Below, piece after piece: positions 24,446 through 33,524 of a DNA stretch of 52,494 nt. Below the pieces are notes generated by a model. It ran no database searches. It was not told the DNA's origin and worked only from the letters and a program-made list of their open reading frames with translations. Source of the stretch: PALSA-1296 sp038322815 (GTDB taxonomy: Bacteria; Bacteroidota; Ignavibacteria; Palsa-1295); NCBI GenBank assembly GCA_038322815.1, contig JBBQGG010000013.1, positions 1-52,494 of the forward strand. Direction: 5' to 3'. The translations under genes were made by a program, and so were the position numbers. Numbering within the stretch: the first letter of the stretch is position 1; each line of letters begins with the position of its first letter.

Positions 24446-26053
24446 TTATTGCCCAACAATTATATTTCCTGTTCCTATAATTATGCCTTCACAAATCAGT
24501 CGATAAACAATCACACCGCTCGTCAAACCTTCTCGATTTATTACGATCTTATTACTTTTTTCAGGAATTGCAATTCTTCGAAGTTCTTCACCTAGGAGAT
24601 TATAGAGCAATAGAAAAGATTTCCCTTTAGTAGCATCGGGCAACACCAGTATGGTTTTGTCGCTGAAAGGGTTAGGAAAATTTGTAAACGTGGATGAAAT
24701 ATTCTTTACCGGTATTGCACTGTTCACCTGTCTATTGCTTAATTTAACGATCCAAAAATCTTCATGATTATGATTGCCGTTCACATCTCCGCCATCGAAA
24801 TCGGAAGAGCCGGCAACAACATATCCGCTATCAGCTGTTTGTCGTATACAAAGTGCGAATTCTTCGCCGGGCCCGCCGAGAGTTTTTTGCCACTGGAGCG
24901 CACCAAGGCTATCGAGTTTTACGATAAAATAGTCATTGCCACCATGATTGTCGGAAATCGTACTCGAATCATTGTTCCCTGCAATAATAAATCCGCCGTC
25001 GAAAGTTTGCTTCACCGATAATGCCGCATCAGTACTACTTCCTCCAAATGACTTTTGCCATTTTAAATTGCCAATGCCATCAAGTTTTATGATCCAAAAG
25101 TCAGACTGACCATTATTATGGGTAACGTCACCGTCATTGGAAGATGAGTATCCGGCAACAATATATCCGCCGTCAGAAGTAAGATCGATGCTATACGCCT
25201 CATCGAATTCGCTGCCACCATAAGACCTCTGCCATTTGAGAACTCCCATACTATCAAGTTTTACTACCCAAAAATCTACAGTGCCATGAGAAAGAGTAAT
25301 GTCACCGCCGACTGTATCAACAGAATAGGAACTTCCTGCTACAATAAATCCTCTATCGGCTGTCTGGTGTATGCTATATGCAACATCATCATTAAATCCA
25401 CCAAGGGATTTCTGCCACTTCATATTTCCGTTGCTATCCAGTTTTATGATCCAATAATCCGTGTTTGTCGTGTCGCCATGATGAATCGTTACGTCTCCGT
25501 CATTCGATGCCGAGTATCCGGCAACGAGGAAGCCTCCATCGGCAGTCAGTTCAACAGCAAAGGCTCTATCACTTCTTGAGCCGCCAAAAGATTTTTGCCA
25601 GATTATCTTACCATTACCATCTAATCGCACTACCCAATAATCTTCCTTTCCGTGATTTTCAGTAACATCGAAATTGTTCGAGGTAGAATATCCTGCGACG
25701 ATATATCCGCCATCAGGAGTTTGCTTAATACTATTAGCAACATCATCCGCTGTTCCGCCGAGAGATCTTTGCCATTCAAGCATTCCGTTACTATCGAGTT
25801 TGACGATCCAGTAATCCGGATTATCGGTGCTTCCGTGATGGCCTGCAATGTCAAGATCATTAGAATACGAAGAGCCGGCAATAATATATCCTTTATCAGA
25901 GGTTTGCTCGATAGATTGGGCTTGATCGATTTCAGACCCTCCGAAAGATTTCGCCCATTCGATATGCGGAATCACCGTTTGTCCGAGAAGTGATGAATCG
26001 GTCATTAATAAAGCAAAGAGAGACAAGCCAAATATTTTTAGAAAGGGAGCCAT
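24446..26053 (-). CDS. Seven-repeat beta-propeller T9SS cargo protein
   Basis: 535 residues with a signal peptide (MAPFLKIFGLSLFALLMTDS). Seven tandem units of about 55-60 residues each contain W-x-K-S-x-GG, QT-x-DGGYIVAG and D-x-W-I/V-VKLD-x-x-G (for example WQKSFGGSRSDRAFAVELTA, SQDFWI-type positions and WVVKLDSMG). Seven blades suit a closed propeller. The last ~80 residues are a T9SS sorting domain (SSTFTNFPNPFSDKTILVL). The start at 26053 is chosen for the signal peptide. It is probably a secreted or surface-bound adhesive or structural protein. Confidence 0.8.
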   Translation of the reverse strand: MAPFLKIFGLSLFALLMTDSSLLGQTVIPHIEWAKSFGGSEIDQAQSIEQTSDKGYIIAGSSYSNDLDIAGHHGSTDNPDYWIVKLDSNGMLEWQRSLGGTADDVANSIKQTPDGGYIVAGYSTSNNFDVTENHGKEDYWVVRLDGNGKIIWQKSFGGSRSDRAFAVELTADGGFLVAGYSASNDGDVTIHHGDTTNTDYWIIKLDSNGNMKWQKSLGGFNDDVAYSIHQTADRGFIVAGSSYSVDTVGGDITLSHGTVDFWVVKLDSMGVLKWQRSYGGSEFDEAYSIDLTSDGGYIVAGYSSSNDGDVTHNNGQSDFWIIKLDGIGNLKWQKSFGGSSTDAALSVKQTFDGGFIIAGNNDSSTISDNHGGNDYFIVKLDSLGALQWQKTLGGPGEEFALCIRQTADSGYVVAGSSDFDGGDVNGNHNHEDFWIVKLSNRQVNSAIPVKNISSTFTNFPNPFSDKTILVLPDATKGKSFLLLYNLLGEELRRIAIPEKSNKIVINREGLTSGVIVYRLICEGIIIGTGNIIVGQ

Positions 26054-26220
26054 GATGTAATAATGGTATGATACATGGACAATTAATTTATTAATAATTG
26101 AACTAAGACGGGTAGGAAAAGATTCTATAAGCCTCACAGGTATTCTTATAAGAAATGGACACCTTCTCTATATTTTGTGTTATATTTAAACAATTTTAAT
26201 CAGCACTTTTGGAGTAAACT

Positions 26221-28308
26221 ATGAGTACACCCATCAGAAATCTCGCTCTTGCCGGTCATGCAGGCTGCGGAAAAACCACTTTAGCTGAAGGTATTGCATT
26301 TGCTGCCGGCATAACAACTCGGCGCGGCACTATAATCGAAGGTAACACGCTCAGTGATTATCATCCTGATGAAATTTCCCGAAAGCATTCTATCAATACT
26401 TCTCTTCTTTGTTTCACCAACCAAAACACGAAGCTCAATCTTTTGGATACTCCGGGCTATCCTGACTTCACTGGCGAAGTCCGCGCTGCACTCCATGTAG
26501 CCGATACTGCACTGATTCTGATAAATGCTCCGGCAGGTATAGAGATCGGAACAGATCAGGTTTGGGATTATTCAACATTTGATCAGAATTCTGTCATCTT
26601 CGTTGTCAATAAACTTGATGTTGCCGGAGCAAATTTTGATTCAATTGTTGAAGAATTAAAATCGCATTTTGGTCATGAAGCAGCCGTCGTACAATTCCCA
26701 TATAATGAAGGACCCGGATTTTATAAGATCGTCGATGTAATGAAGATGAAGCTTCTGAACTTCAAGACAGATGGCTCAGGTGCTTACACGGAAGAAGATA
26801 TTCCTGCCGATATTTCGGATAAAGCTGATAAACTTCATAAAGAACTTGTCGAGATCGTTGCCGAGAGTGACGATACTTTGATGGAAGAATTTTTCTCTAA
26901 TGATGGTCAACTGGAAGAATCACATTTTTCCGGTGGCATTCATGAATCGCTGGCTCATCGTAAACTTTTCCCGATTCTCTGCGCCTCTGCAGATCAAAAC
27001 ATCGGCACAAAGCGCATTCTTGAATTTATTATCATGAATGCACCGGCACCCGACGATCATCTTGCCGATGTCCACGGCATCAATCCTGAAAATAAACAGG
27101 AAGTAAGTTTGAACAAAGCTCCGAAAGATGCGACGACTCTTTTTGTTTTCAAGACCGTAAGCGAAGCGCATCTTGGCGACCTATCGTTCTTCAGAGTCTT
27201 TCATGGTGATCTGAAATCCGGTCAGGATCTGGTAAATGAATCCAACGGGAAACCCGAACGCATTGCTCAGCTATTCTCAATGTGCGGCAAGACGCGGAAG
27301 GAAATGTCTAATGCCGGAACAGGAGATATTGCTGCGGCGGTGAAGTTAAAAGATACGCATACCAATAATACGCTTAGCTCAAAATCATTTCCTGTTGTTC
27401 TAAAGCCGATCGAATTTCCTGAGCCTGTGATTGCAAGTGCCGTACGTGCAAGAAATAAAGGTGATGAAGAAAAGATCGCTATCGGTTTGCATGCCTTGCA
27501 TGAAGAGGACCCGACATTCGTCGTTATCCATGATCCTGAACTCAATCAGATTCTTATTGAAGGACAAGGTGAATTGCAGCTTGATATAATTGTAAAGAGA
27601 TTGAAGGAGCGCTACAAAGTTGATGTTGAAATTATTGAACCTCGGATTCCATTCCGTGAGACGATCAGAGGTAATGCCGATACGCGTTATCGTCATAGAA
27701 AACAATCCGGCGGAGCAGGACAGTTCGGCGAAGTTGCGATCAAGATCGCTCCCAAAAAACGCGGCGAAGGATATCAGTTTGTCGATGCAATTGTCGGAGG
27801 AGTAGTTTCAAATAAACATATTCCTGCCGTTGATAAAGGCATTCATGAATTTTTAGGTCGTGGCCCTCTTGCCGGCTATCCTGTCGTTGATGTTCAAGTA
27901 ACACTTTATGACGGCAAGGAACATCCGGTAGATTCAAACGAAAATGCTTTTAAGACAGCAGGGAAGATGGCATTCAAAGAAGGCTTCCTTGCAGCAAAAC
28001 CGGTTTTGCTTGAACCGATATATTCGATCGAGGTGATCGTGCCCGATGAATACATGGGTGATGTGCTCGGCGACATCTCTTCGCGACGCGGCAAGGTGCA
28101 GGGTATGGATGCGAAAGGTTCGTTCGAAGTTATCAAGGCGCTCGTGCCGCTTGCAGAATTACATCATTACTCTTCGCGCCTTCGTTCGCTCACTCAAGGC
28201 AAAGGCTCGCACCGTCAGCGCTTCGATCATTACGATGATGCGCCGAAGGAATTTGCCGATAAAGTTATTGCCGTTCATACCTTGCATCATAAGGAAGAAG
28301 AGGAGTGA
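26221..28308 (+). CDS. Elongation factor G paralogue (EF-G-like GTPase)
   Basis: 695 residues with all five EF-G domains. The GTPase domain has G1 as GHAGCGKTT (canonical EF-G has GHIDAGKTT), G3 as DTPGYPDFTGEV, and G4 as NKLDV. Domain IV starts near residue 480 (ETIRGNADTRYRHRKQSGGA), and domain V ends the protein. A GGAG ribosome-binding site lies 8 nt before the ATG. The altered G1 and the lack of neighbouring rpsL/rpsG/tuf genes suggest a secondary EF-G-like protein, not the main translocase. A strong terminator follows at 28333. Confidence 0.88.
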   Translation: MSTPIRNLALAGHAGCGKTTLAEGIAFAAGITTRRGTIIEGNTLSDYHPDEISRKHSINTSLLCFTNQNTKLNLLDTPGYPDFTGEVRAALHVADTALILINAPAGIEIGTDQVWDYSTFDQNSVIFVVNKLDVAGANFDSIVEELKSHFGHEAAVVQFPYNEGPGFYKIVDVMKMKLLNFKTDGSGAYTEEDIPADISDKADKLHKELVEIVAESDDTLMEEFFSNDGQLEESHFSGGIHESLAHRKLFPILCASADQNIGTKRILEFIIMNAPAPDDHLADVHGINPENKQEVSLNKAPKDATTLFVFKTVSEAHLGDLSFFRVFHGDLKSGQDLVNESNGKPERIAQLFSMCGKTRKEMSNAGTGDIAAAVKLKDTHTNNTLSSKSFPVVLKPIEFPEPVIASAVRARNKGDEEKIAIGLHALHEEDPTFVVIHDPELNQILIEGQGELQLDIIVKRLKERYKVDVEIIEPRIPFRETIRGNADTRYRHRKQSGGAGQFGEVAIKIAPKKRGEGYQFVDAIVGGVVSNKHIPAVDKGIHEFLGRGPLAGYPVVDVQVTLYDGKEHPVDSNENAFKTAGKMAFKEGFLAAKPVLLEPIYSIEVIVPDEYMGDVLGDISSRRGKVQGMDAKGSFEVIKALVPLAELHHYSSRLRSLTQGKGSHRQRFDHYDDAPKEFADKVIAVHTLHHKEEEE

Positions 28309-28332
28309 GGCTAAATATCACGATATTACTCA

Positions 28333-28359
28333 AAAGGGCGGACTTAGCTTCCGCCCTTT
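28333..28359 (+). terminator. Terminator hairpin after the EF-G-like gene
   Basis: AAAGGGCGGA, loop CTTAGCT, and TCCGCCCTTT form a perfect 10-bp GC-rich stem. The downstream T-rich stretch is shared with the next promoter box at 28361. Confidence 0.85.
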
Positions 28360-28360
28360 G

Positions 28361-28368
28361 TATTTTTG
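28361..28368 (+). promoter_or_regulatory. TAnnTTTG -7 box abutting the terminator, upstream of the YeiH gene
   Basis: TATTTTTG starts one base after the terminator stem and supplies its U-tract. The leader to ATG 28405 would be about 33 nt. Confidence 0.5.
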
Positions 28369-28404
28369 TAAAATTTACATACTCTTCAATTGTGAGAAAA
28401 CTGA

Positions 28405-29349
28405 ATGTCAGAAAATAAACAGACTCTTTTTCAACAAATAATTTTCTTTCTCGCTCTCACATTTTGCCTGACGCCTTATGCCTCACCGCCAATAGCTCTT
28501 GCTTTGGGCCTTCTTATCGCACTTACTTCCGGGCATCCGTACCAAAAATACAACTCGAAGGCAACGAAAATATTATTGCAGGTTTCTGTGGTCGGATTAG
28601 GATTCGGAATGAATTTCGGGAATGTGCTCGAAGCAGGGAAGTCCGGAATTCTCTTTACAATTGCGACGATCTTCGGCACACTGACTCTCGGATATTTTAT
28701 AGGAAGATGGTTAAAGATAGATAAGAAAACTTCCCATCTGATCTCAAGCGGCACAGCAATTTGTGGAGGCAGCGCCATTGCAGCAGTGGGACCGGTACTC
28801 GATGCAGATGAAAATCAAATGTCCGTTGCCCTTGGTACGGTTTTTATTCTAAACTCCATTGCACTTTTTATTTTTCCGATCATCGGTGAATATTTGAAAT
28901 TATCGCAGACACAATTCGGAATCTGGGCTGCCATTGCCATTCATGATACAAGCTCAGTCGTTGGTGCTGCGGCTAAATATGGTGATGAAGCATTGCGAAT
29001 TGCAACAACGGTAAAACTTGCGCGGGCATTATGGATCGTCCCTCTTGCCATCGGAACATCATTTTTTTTCAAAAGCGAAAAGAAAAAAATCGTGATACCG
29101 TATTTTATTTTTCTTTTTGTTGTAGCATCGATCATTAGAACGTATGTTCCTCTTGATGTTTCTATCTATGACACTCTCGTTGCTATTGCAAAAACCGGAC
29201 TCGTTGTTACGCTATTCCTTATCGGTTCAGGATTATCCCGCAAAACCTTACGGGCTGTCGGCATCAAGCCGTTCATCGAAGGCGTTTTACTTTGGATCGT
29301 GATCGGAAGTGTTTCGCTTTGGGCAGTAACTTCATTGATTCAAAATTGA
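28405..29349 (+). CDS. YeiH/UPF0324-family membrane protein (putative sulfate exporter)
   Basis: 314 residues, about ten hydrophobic helices. Family signatures are VVGLGFGMNFGNVLEAGKSG, HLISSGTAICGGSAIAAVGPVL and AIAIHDTSSVVGAAAKYG. The TAICGGSAIAA and HDTSSVVGAA motifs are diagnostic of the family. Members are annotated as putative sulfate or sulfonate exporters, often on weak evidence. It converges with the arylsulfotransferase-like gene, with a gap of only 3 nt. Confidence 0.88.
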   Translation: MSENKQTLFQQIIFFLALTFCLTPYASPPIALALGLLIALTSGHPYQKYNSKATKILLQVSVVGLGFGMNFGNVLEAGKSGILFTIATIFGTLTLGYFIGRWLKIDKKTSHLISSGTAICGGSAIAAVGPVLDADENQMSVALGTVFILNSIALFIFPIIGEYLKLSQTQFGIWAAIAIHDTSSVVGAAAKYGDEALRIATTVKLARALWIVPLAIGTSFFFKSEKKKIVIPYFIFLFVVASIIRTYVPLDVSIYDTLVAIAKTGLVVTLFLIGSGLSRKTLRAVGIKPFIEGVLLWIVIGSVSLWAVTSLIQN

Positions 29350-29352
29350 AAA

Positions 29353-31320
29353 TTATTTCTGCACGACTACTATTTTCATTGCTGTATTACTCCCTTGTGA
29401 AAGTTTACAATAGTAGGTACCGGATGCAAGACCATACACATTAATATCTGCAGTATATGCTCCGGCATCTGAAAGTTTATCTGTGACGCTCCGAACGGTA
29501 TGTCCTAAAACATCAAGGAGATCAATCTGCATCATGCCGGGATTTTTAACTGAGAAAGAAATTGTCGTTTGGTTCTGCGCCGGATTTGGGTAAATACTTG
29601 CAAGATCGAAAGAGTTTGCTTCGCCTGAGAGGCGAACGGATGATAGCGGAGTAAAAGGATAACGATACGTCCTATATGAGAAAGCACCCTTTTGAATCGA
29701 AAGCTGAAATACTTTTTTCCCTTCAGGGGTAACTTCGACTGCACTCGGCTCCGTTATGATCCCTAATCCGATCATCGTATTTCCGTTAGGAAGCCTTTGT
29801 GTATTTCCGGCAGCAGCGCAAAACGGAAGACTGTCGTACTGCCAAACTACCTTTGCTGTATGTTGAATTTCATCAAGGTCGTATTCGATTGCTCTTGTAG
29901 ATGGCACAGTTGCTACGGTATCAGCGATGATCTTTGTGTGAAGATTTCCATTATCGAACAGTGTGATATGTCCGTTAAGAATTCTCACCGGATCGTGTTG
30001 ATGGGAAAATTGTAATGTATCACTCGGGTTCGGTCCGCTGAAAGTGAACATATTATGTTTGCCACCCCAGCGCCAGACAAAAGATCCGTTTTCCCGATTG
30101 ATCTTCGACACTTCATCGCAATGTCTGAATGATGCAATGATATTGCCATCTTTCGGATCGCTGATCGCTGCATTGATATGCATATAATCTATGAATGTGT
30201 CAGCAGGGTTTGCAGGGACAAGATGAATGTCTCTGGTCGCATCAGTGATATGAAAGTGATCCCAGCTTCTCCATTGGAAAACGACATTCTTCTGATTATC
30301 AAGCTCTTGAATAATCGCGCCGAATAGGATCTCGTTTGTATCTGCTTTGAGAGCAAGAAGACTGTCTTTCAGATTTTTTTGTGCCAGAAGAGTATCTTTC
30401 ATATTGACTCGTTGTGGATCATACGCCACAAGTATGGCATGTCCGTTTGGCAAAAGCTGAAAGTCGTGGAGATCGGCAATAAAACCATTGCCGCATTGAA
30501 ATGTATCGATCAATTTCATGTGTGCATCGAGGTGCTCGATCCTTCCAAAAAATATACCGCCGATCGGAGCGTTGAATAATTGTCTAAAGAACGTCAGCGT
30601 GCCGTCAGGCTGCATACGAAAATTTCCGCAGCCGATCGCTATATCGCGTTCGAAGAGAGTACTTGTACCGGTATCACTTATAATGCCAAGAAAAGAATAT
30701 GGTGAGGGGAATTTACCTGTCGGAGAAAAGAATATATTTCCTTCTTCGTGAGTGGTCACAGTATCGATAACAACCACTGCAGGAAAGCCTGCAACGGTAT
30801 CGGTGCCCATCGGAAGTATCGAAGCCTGAATTTCTTTTGCCGCTTGCTTCATTGCTGTTTCATTTTCTTCCTGTTCACGCCCCGATAAGGCAACCAGTGC
30901 TTGAATTCGCTCAACTTCGCTCATCGGTGTGATCCGAAAGCTATACAAAATAGGAGCAATGTTTTCTGCCCCTAATATTTGGAACTTGACGTGGACATTT
31001 TCATTCAAGGAAAACGGAATGTCTGATTTGAATATGACCGTTAGGTTATCATCAGAAATTATAACTTTCCCGAAATGATCGCCGCTTATATCACCATGAA
31101 CTTCAAAAGAAAGATCGGATGGCTTGCGATTTTGCCTAACCTGTTTCGAAGATCGAATAATTAAAGTTGTTTGTTGCGGAACATAAATATCGTCATTCAT
31201 GGGGGACTGATATTCAATGATGCTTTTCGTGGAACCGAGGTTTTGCTCTAAATTTTGGGCTTTGGAGGAGAGAATCGGGAAAAGAAGCAATATTGCTAAA
31301 ATTTTACAAATAAATTTCAT
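29353..31320 (-). CDS. Arylsulfotransferase-like secreted protein with T9SS tail
   Basis: 655 residues with a signal peptide (MKFICKILAILLLFPILSSKAQ). An Ig-like N-terminal domain occupies about 30-150 (IEYQSPMNDDIYVPQQTTLI). The six-bladed arylsulfotransferase-type propeller has its marker His segments: DLHDFQLLPNGHAILVAYDP, FQWRSWDHFHITDATRDIHL, DYMHINAAISDPKDGNIIAS and LQFSHQHDPVRILNGHITLF. The C-terminal ~85 residues are a T9SS sorting domain (SIYPNPAQNQTTISFSV). Known ASST enzymes move sulfate between phenols; here activity is unproven, and the protein should be exported through T9SS. Confidence 0.82.
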   Translation of the reverse strand: MKFICKILAILLLFPILSSKAQNLEQNLGSTKSIIEYQSPMNDDIYVPQQTTLIIRSSKQVRQNRKPSDLSFEVHGDISGDHFGKVIISDDNLTVIFKSDIPFSLNENVHVKFQILGAENIAPILYSFRITPMSEVERIQALVALSGREQEENETAMKQAAKEIQASILPMGTDTVAGFPAVVVIDTVTTHEEGNIFFSPTGKFPSPYSFLGIISDTGTSTLFERDIAIGCGNFRMQPDGTLTFFRQLFNAPIGGIFFGRIEHLDAHMKLIDTFQCGNGFIADLHDFQLLPNGHAILVAYDPQRVNMKDTLLAQKNLKDSLLALKADTNEILFGAIIQELDNQKNVVFQWRSWDHFHITDATRDIHLVPANPADTFIDYMHINAAISDPKDGNIIASFRHCDEVSKINRENGSFVWRWGGKHNMFTFSGPNPSDTLQFSHQHDPVRILNGHITLFDNGNLHTKIIADTVATVPSTRAIEYDLDEIQHTAKVVWQYDSLPFCAAAGNTQRLPNGNTMIGLGIITEPSAVEVTPEGKKVFQLSIQKGAFSYRTYRYPFTPLSSVRLSGEANSFDLASIYPNPAQNQTTISFSVKNPGMMQIDLLDVLGHTVRSVTDKLSDAGAYTADINVYGLASGTYYCKLSQGSNTAMKIVVVQK

Positions 31321-31378
31321 CAGTTTCGTTTTGGAAAAATGGAAAAGACTATGAAAAATAACGAGTTAAGAACGTCCT

Positions 31379-31425
31379 AAAAAAAGGCATAGTTCATTAC
31401 TATTGACACGTAGACAATGCCTTTT
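31379..31425 (-). terminator. Long-loop terminator-like hairpin in the leader of the arylsulfotransferase-like gene
   Basis: AAAAGGCAT (31382-31390) and ATGCCTTTT (31417-31425) form a 9-bp stem with a 26-nt loop. On the minus strand the stem ends in seven T residues. It lies about 60 nt upstream of the start at 31320, in a divergent intergenic region. The long loop weakens the call. Confidence 0.4.
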
Positions 31426-31546
31426 GTGACAACCGGTAATTTAGAATCGGTTTCCCTGCATATTATCATTAACATTTTGTAAAAAAGAAACGAATAGCTG
31501 CCGTTAGTGGTTAGGCTCTTAATAATAGAAAGTAAGGAAAAAAGCA

Positions 31547-33394
31547 GTGGCAGAAAGAGTAGTAGAGCATTTTAGGCACGATATACGCAATGTGGCAATT
31601 ATTGCCCACGTTGATCATGGTAAGACGACACTTGTTGACCAAATGCTGCGTCAAAGCGGCACTTTTAGGGCTAATGAGCAGCTAACCGAGCGCGTAATGG
31701 ATTCCAACGATCTCGAAAGAGAAAAAGGAATTACCATCATGGCGAAGAATACTTCCGTCCATTGGAATAAGACGAAGATCAATATCGTCGATACTCCCGG
31801 TCACGCCGATTTCGGCGGAGAAGTTGAGCGTATCCTGAAAATGGTGGATGGCGTTGTCCTTCTTGTTGATGCTGCTGAAGGATGCCTTCCTCAGACGAAA
31901 TTCGTACTCAGCAAAAGTTTGCAGCTCCATTTACAGCCTATCGTTGTCATCAATAAAATTGATCGCAAAGATGCGCGTCCCCAGGAAGTTTTAGATGAAG
32001 TATTCGAGCTTTTCATGTCGCTTGGCGCGACGTATGAGCAGCTTGAATTCCCGATCGTCTATGCCGTTGGCAAATTCGGTTTGGCAAAACATAAACTTGA
32101 AGACGAAGCTGTCGATCTTGCACCGTTATTTCAAACGATCATTGATAAAGTCCCGCCTCCTCCGGGAGAAACCGAGAAGCCATATCAGATGCTTGTGGCA
32201 AACGTGGATTGGTCGGATTATCTTGGCAGATTAGCTGTAGGCAGAATTTTTCGCGGTAAGATCCATCCGGGTGATTGGATCACGCGCATCCGCCATGACG
32301 GTTCGATCGAGAAAGCGAAGATCAGCAAACTATTTACCTTCGAAGGATTAAAGCGCACGGAAACCGAAGAAGCCGGAGCGGGAGAAATTGTTCAGCTTGC
32401 AGGACTTGAAGATGTGCATATCGGCGAAACACTTACCGATCCTGAATCACCGGAAGCATTGCCGATCATCAACGTTGATGAACCGACGATCTCGATGAAT
32501 TTCCTTGTTAACGATTCTCCATTCGCAGGTAAAGAAGGAAAATTTGTTACATCTCGCCATTTGCGTGATCGCTTAGCACGCGAACTTCGGAAGAATATTT
32601 CTATCCGCATGGAAGAAGTAACTCCGGATACATTCAAAGTCGCAGCACGCGGCGAATTGCAGCTTGCAATTCTGATCGAGACGATGCGCCGCGAAGGATT
32701 TGAATTTGCCGTTAGTAAGCCTGAAGTTATTATGCAGGTGGTTGAGGGCGATACGATGGAACCGATAGAACATGTCGTCATCGACGTGCCTGAAGAATAT
32801 GTCGGTTCAGTTATCGAAGCGCTCGGACAGCGCAAAGGTCAGATGACGAACATGAATACCCTTAACGGGCAATCGCATGTTGATTACCACGTGCCTTCAC
32901 GCGGCATGATCGGTTTCCGCGGTGAGTTCATGACGATGACGCGCGGTACCGGACTTTTAAATCAGATCTTCTACGATTACGAATCCTATAAAGGACCGAT
33001 CGCCAGCCGTTCACGCGGAGCATTAGTTTCGCTTGAAGATGGCGAGACCACAGGATACTCCATGGAGAATTTGCAAGAGCGTGCAATATTTTTCTTAAGT
33101 CCCGGTACAAAGGTTTATCGCGGAATGATCGTCGGCGAGAATTCGCGCGAAGGCGAGATGATCGTCAACGTCACAAGGAAAAAGCATTTAACCAATATGC
33201 GTGCCTCAGGTTCTGATGGCGCATTGCAGCTCGATACGCCGCGCACGATGTCGCTCGAGCAACAGATCGAATGGCTTGATGATGATGACTTGCTTGAAGT
33301 AACGCCGGAATCAACACGCTTCCGCAAAAAAATCCTCGACCCGACAGAACGCTTCAGAGTTAATAAACAGAAGAAGCAATTGGAAGAAGCGTAA
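31547..33394 (+). CDS. typA: Translational GTPase TypA/BipA
   Basis: 615 residues, a normal length for BipA, a ribosome-binding GTPase needed in stress and cold. G motifs: NVAIIAHVDHGKTTLVDQML (G1), DTPGHADFGGEVER (G3), VINKIDRKDARP (G4). The TypA-specific C-terminal part includes SRGMIGFRGEFMTMTRGTGL and KKHLTNMRASGSDGALQLDT. The start is a GTG at 31547 preceded by AAGGA, 12 nt upstream; the family MAERVVEHFRHDIRNVAIIA-type beginning fits this. A terminator follows at 33445. Confidence 0.96.
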   Translation: MAERVVEHFRHDIRNVAIIAHVDHGKTTLVDQMLRQSGTFRANEQLTERVMDSNDLEREKGITIMAKNTSVHWNKTKINIVDTPGHADFGGEVERILKMVDGVVLLVDAAEGCLPQTKFVLSKSLQLHLQPIVVINKIDRKDARPQEVLDEVFELFMSLGATYEQLEFPIVYAVGKFGLAKHKLEDEAVDLAPLFQTIIDKVPPPPGETEKPYQMLVANVDWSDYLGRLAVGRIFRGKIHPGDWITRIRHDGSIEKAKISKLFTFEGLKRTETEEAGAGEIVQLAGLEDVHIGETLTDPESPEALPIINVDEPTISMNFLVNDSPFAGKEGKFVTSRHLRDRLARELRKNISIRMEEVTPDTFKVAARGELQLAILIETMRREGFEFAVSKPEVIMQVVEGDTMEPIEHVVIDVPEEYVGSVIEALGQRKGQMTNMNTLNGQSHVDYHVPSRGMIGFRGEFMTMTRGTGLLNQIFYDYESYKGPIASRSRGALVSLEDGETTGYSMENLQERAIFFLSPGTKVYRGMIVGENSREGEMIVNVTRKKHLTNMRASGSDGALQLDTPRTMSLEQQIEWLDDDDLLEVTPESTRFRKKILDPTERFRVNKQKKQLEEA

Positions 33395-33401
33395 TTCTTT
33401 T

Positions 33402-33443
33402 AATTACGAATTACGAATGAGAAATTACGAATCATGATTCGTA
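33402..33443. repeat. AATTACG heptamer tract
   Basis: Six 7-mers: AATTACG, AATTACG, AATGAGA, AATTACG, AATCATG, ATTCGTA. It begins 7 nt after the typA stop and ends directly at the terminator. Confidence 0.8.
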
Positions 33444-33444
33444 G

Positions 33445-33470
33445 GGGCACATTGCATGTGCCCTTTTTTT
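33445..33470 (+). terminator. Rho-independent terminator after typA
   Basis: GGGCACAT, loop TGC, ATGTGCCC and then seven T residues. The same GGGGCACATTGCATGTGCC core reappears in the mobile-like element at 34398. Confidence 0.88.
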
Positions 33471-33494
33471 ATCTCCTATCTGAATCATTCTTCG

Positions 33495-33502
33495 TATTTT
33501 TG
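33495..33502 (+). promoter_or_regulatory. TAnnTTTG -7 box for the 33525 gene
   Basis: TTCGTATTTTTGTATTC at 33491-33507; the box ends 22 nt before ATG 33525. The same 17 bases recur at 34712-34728. Confidence 0.6.
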
Positions 33503-33524
33503 TATTCATGCGTTGGGAAAACCT

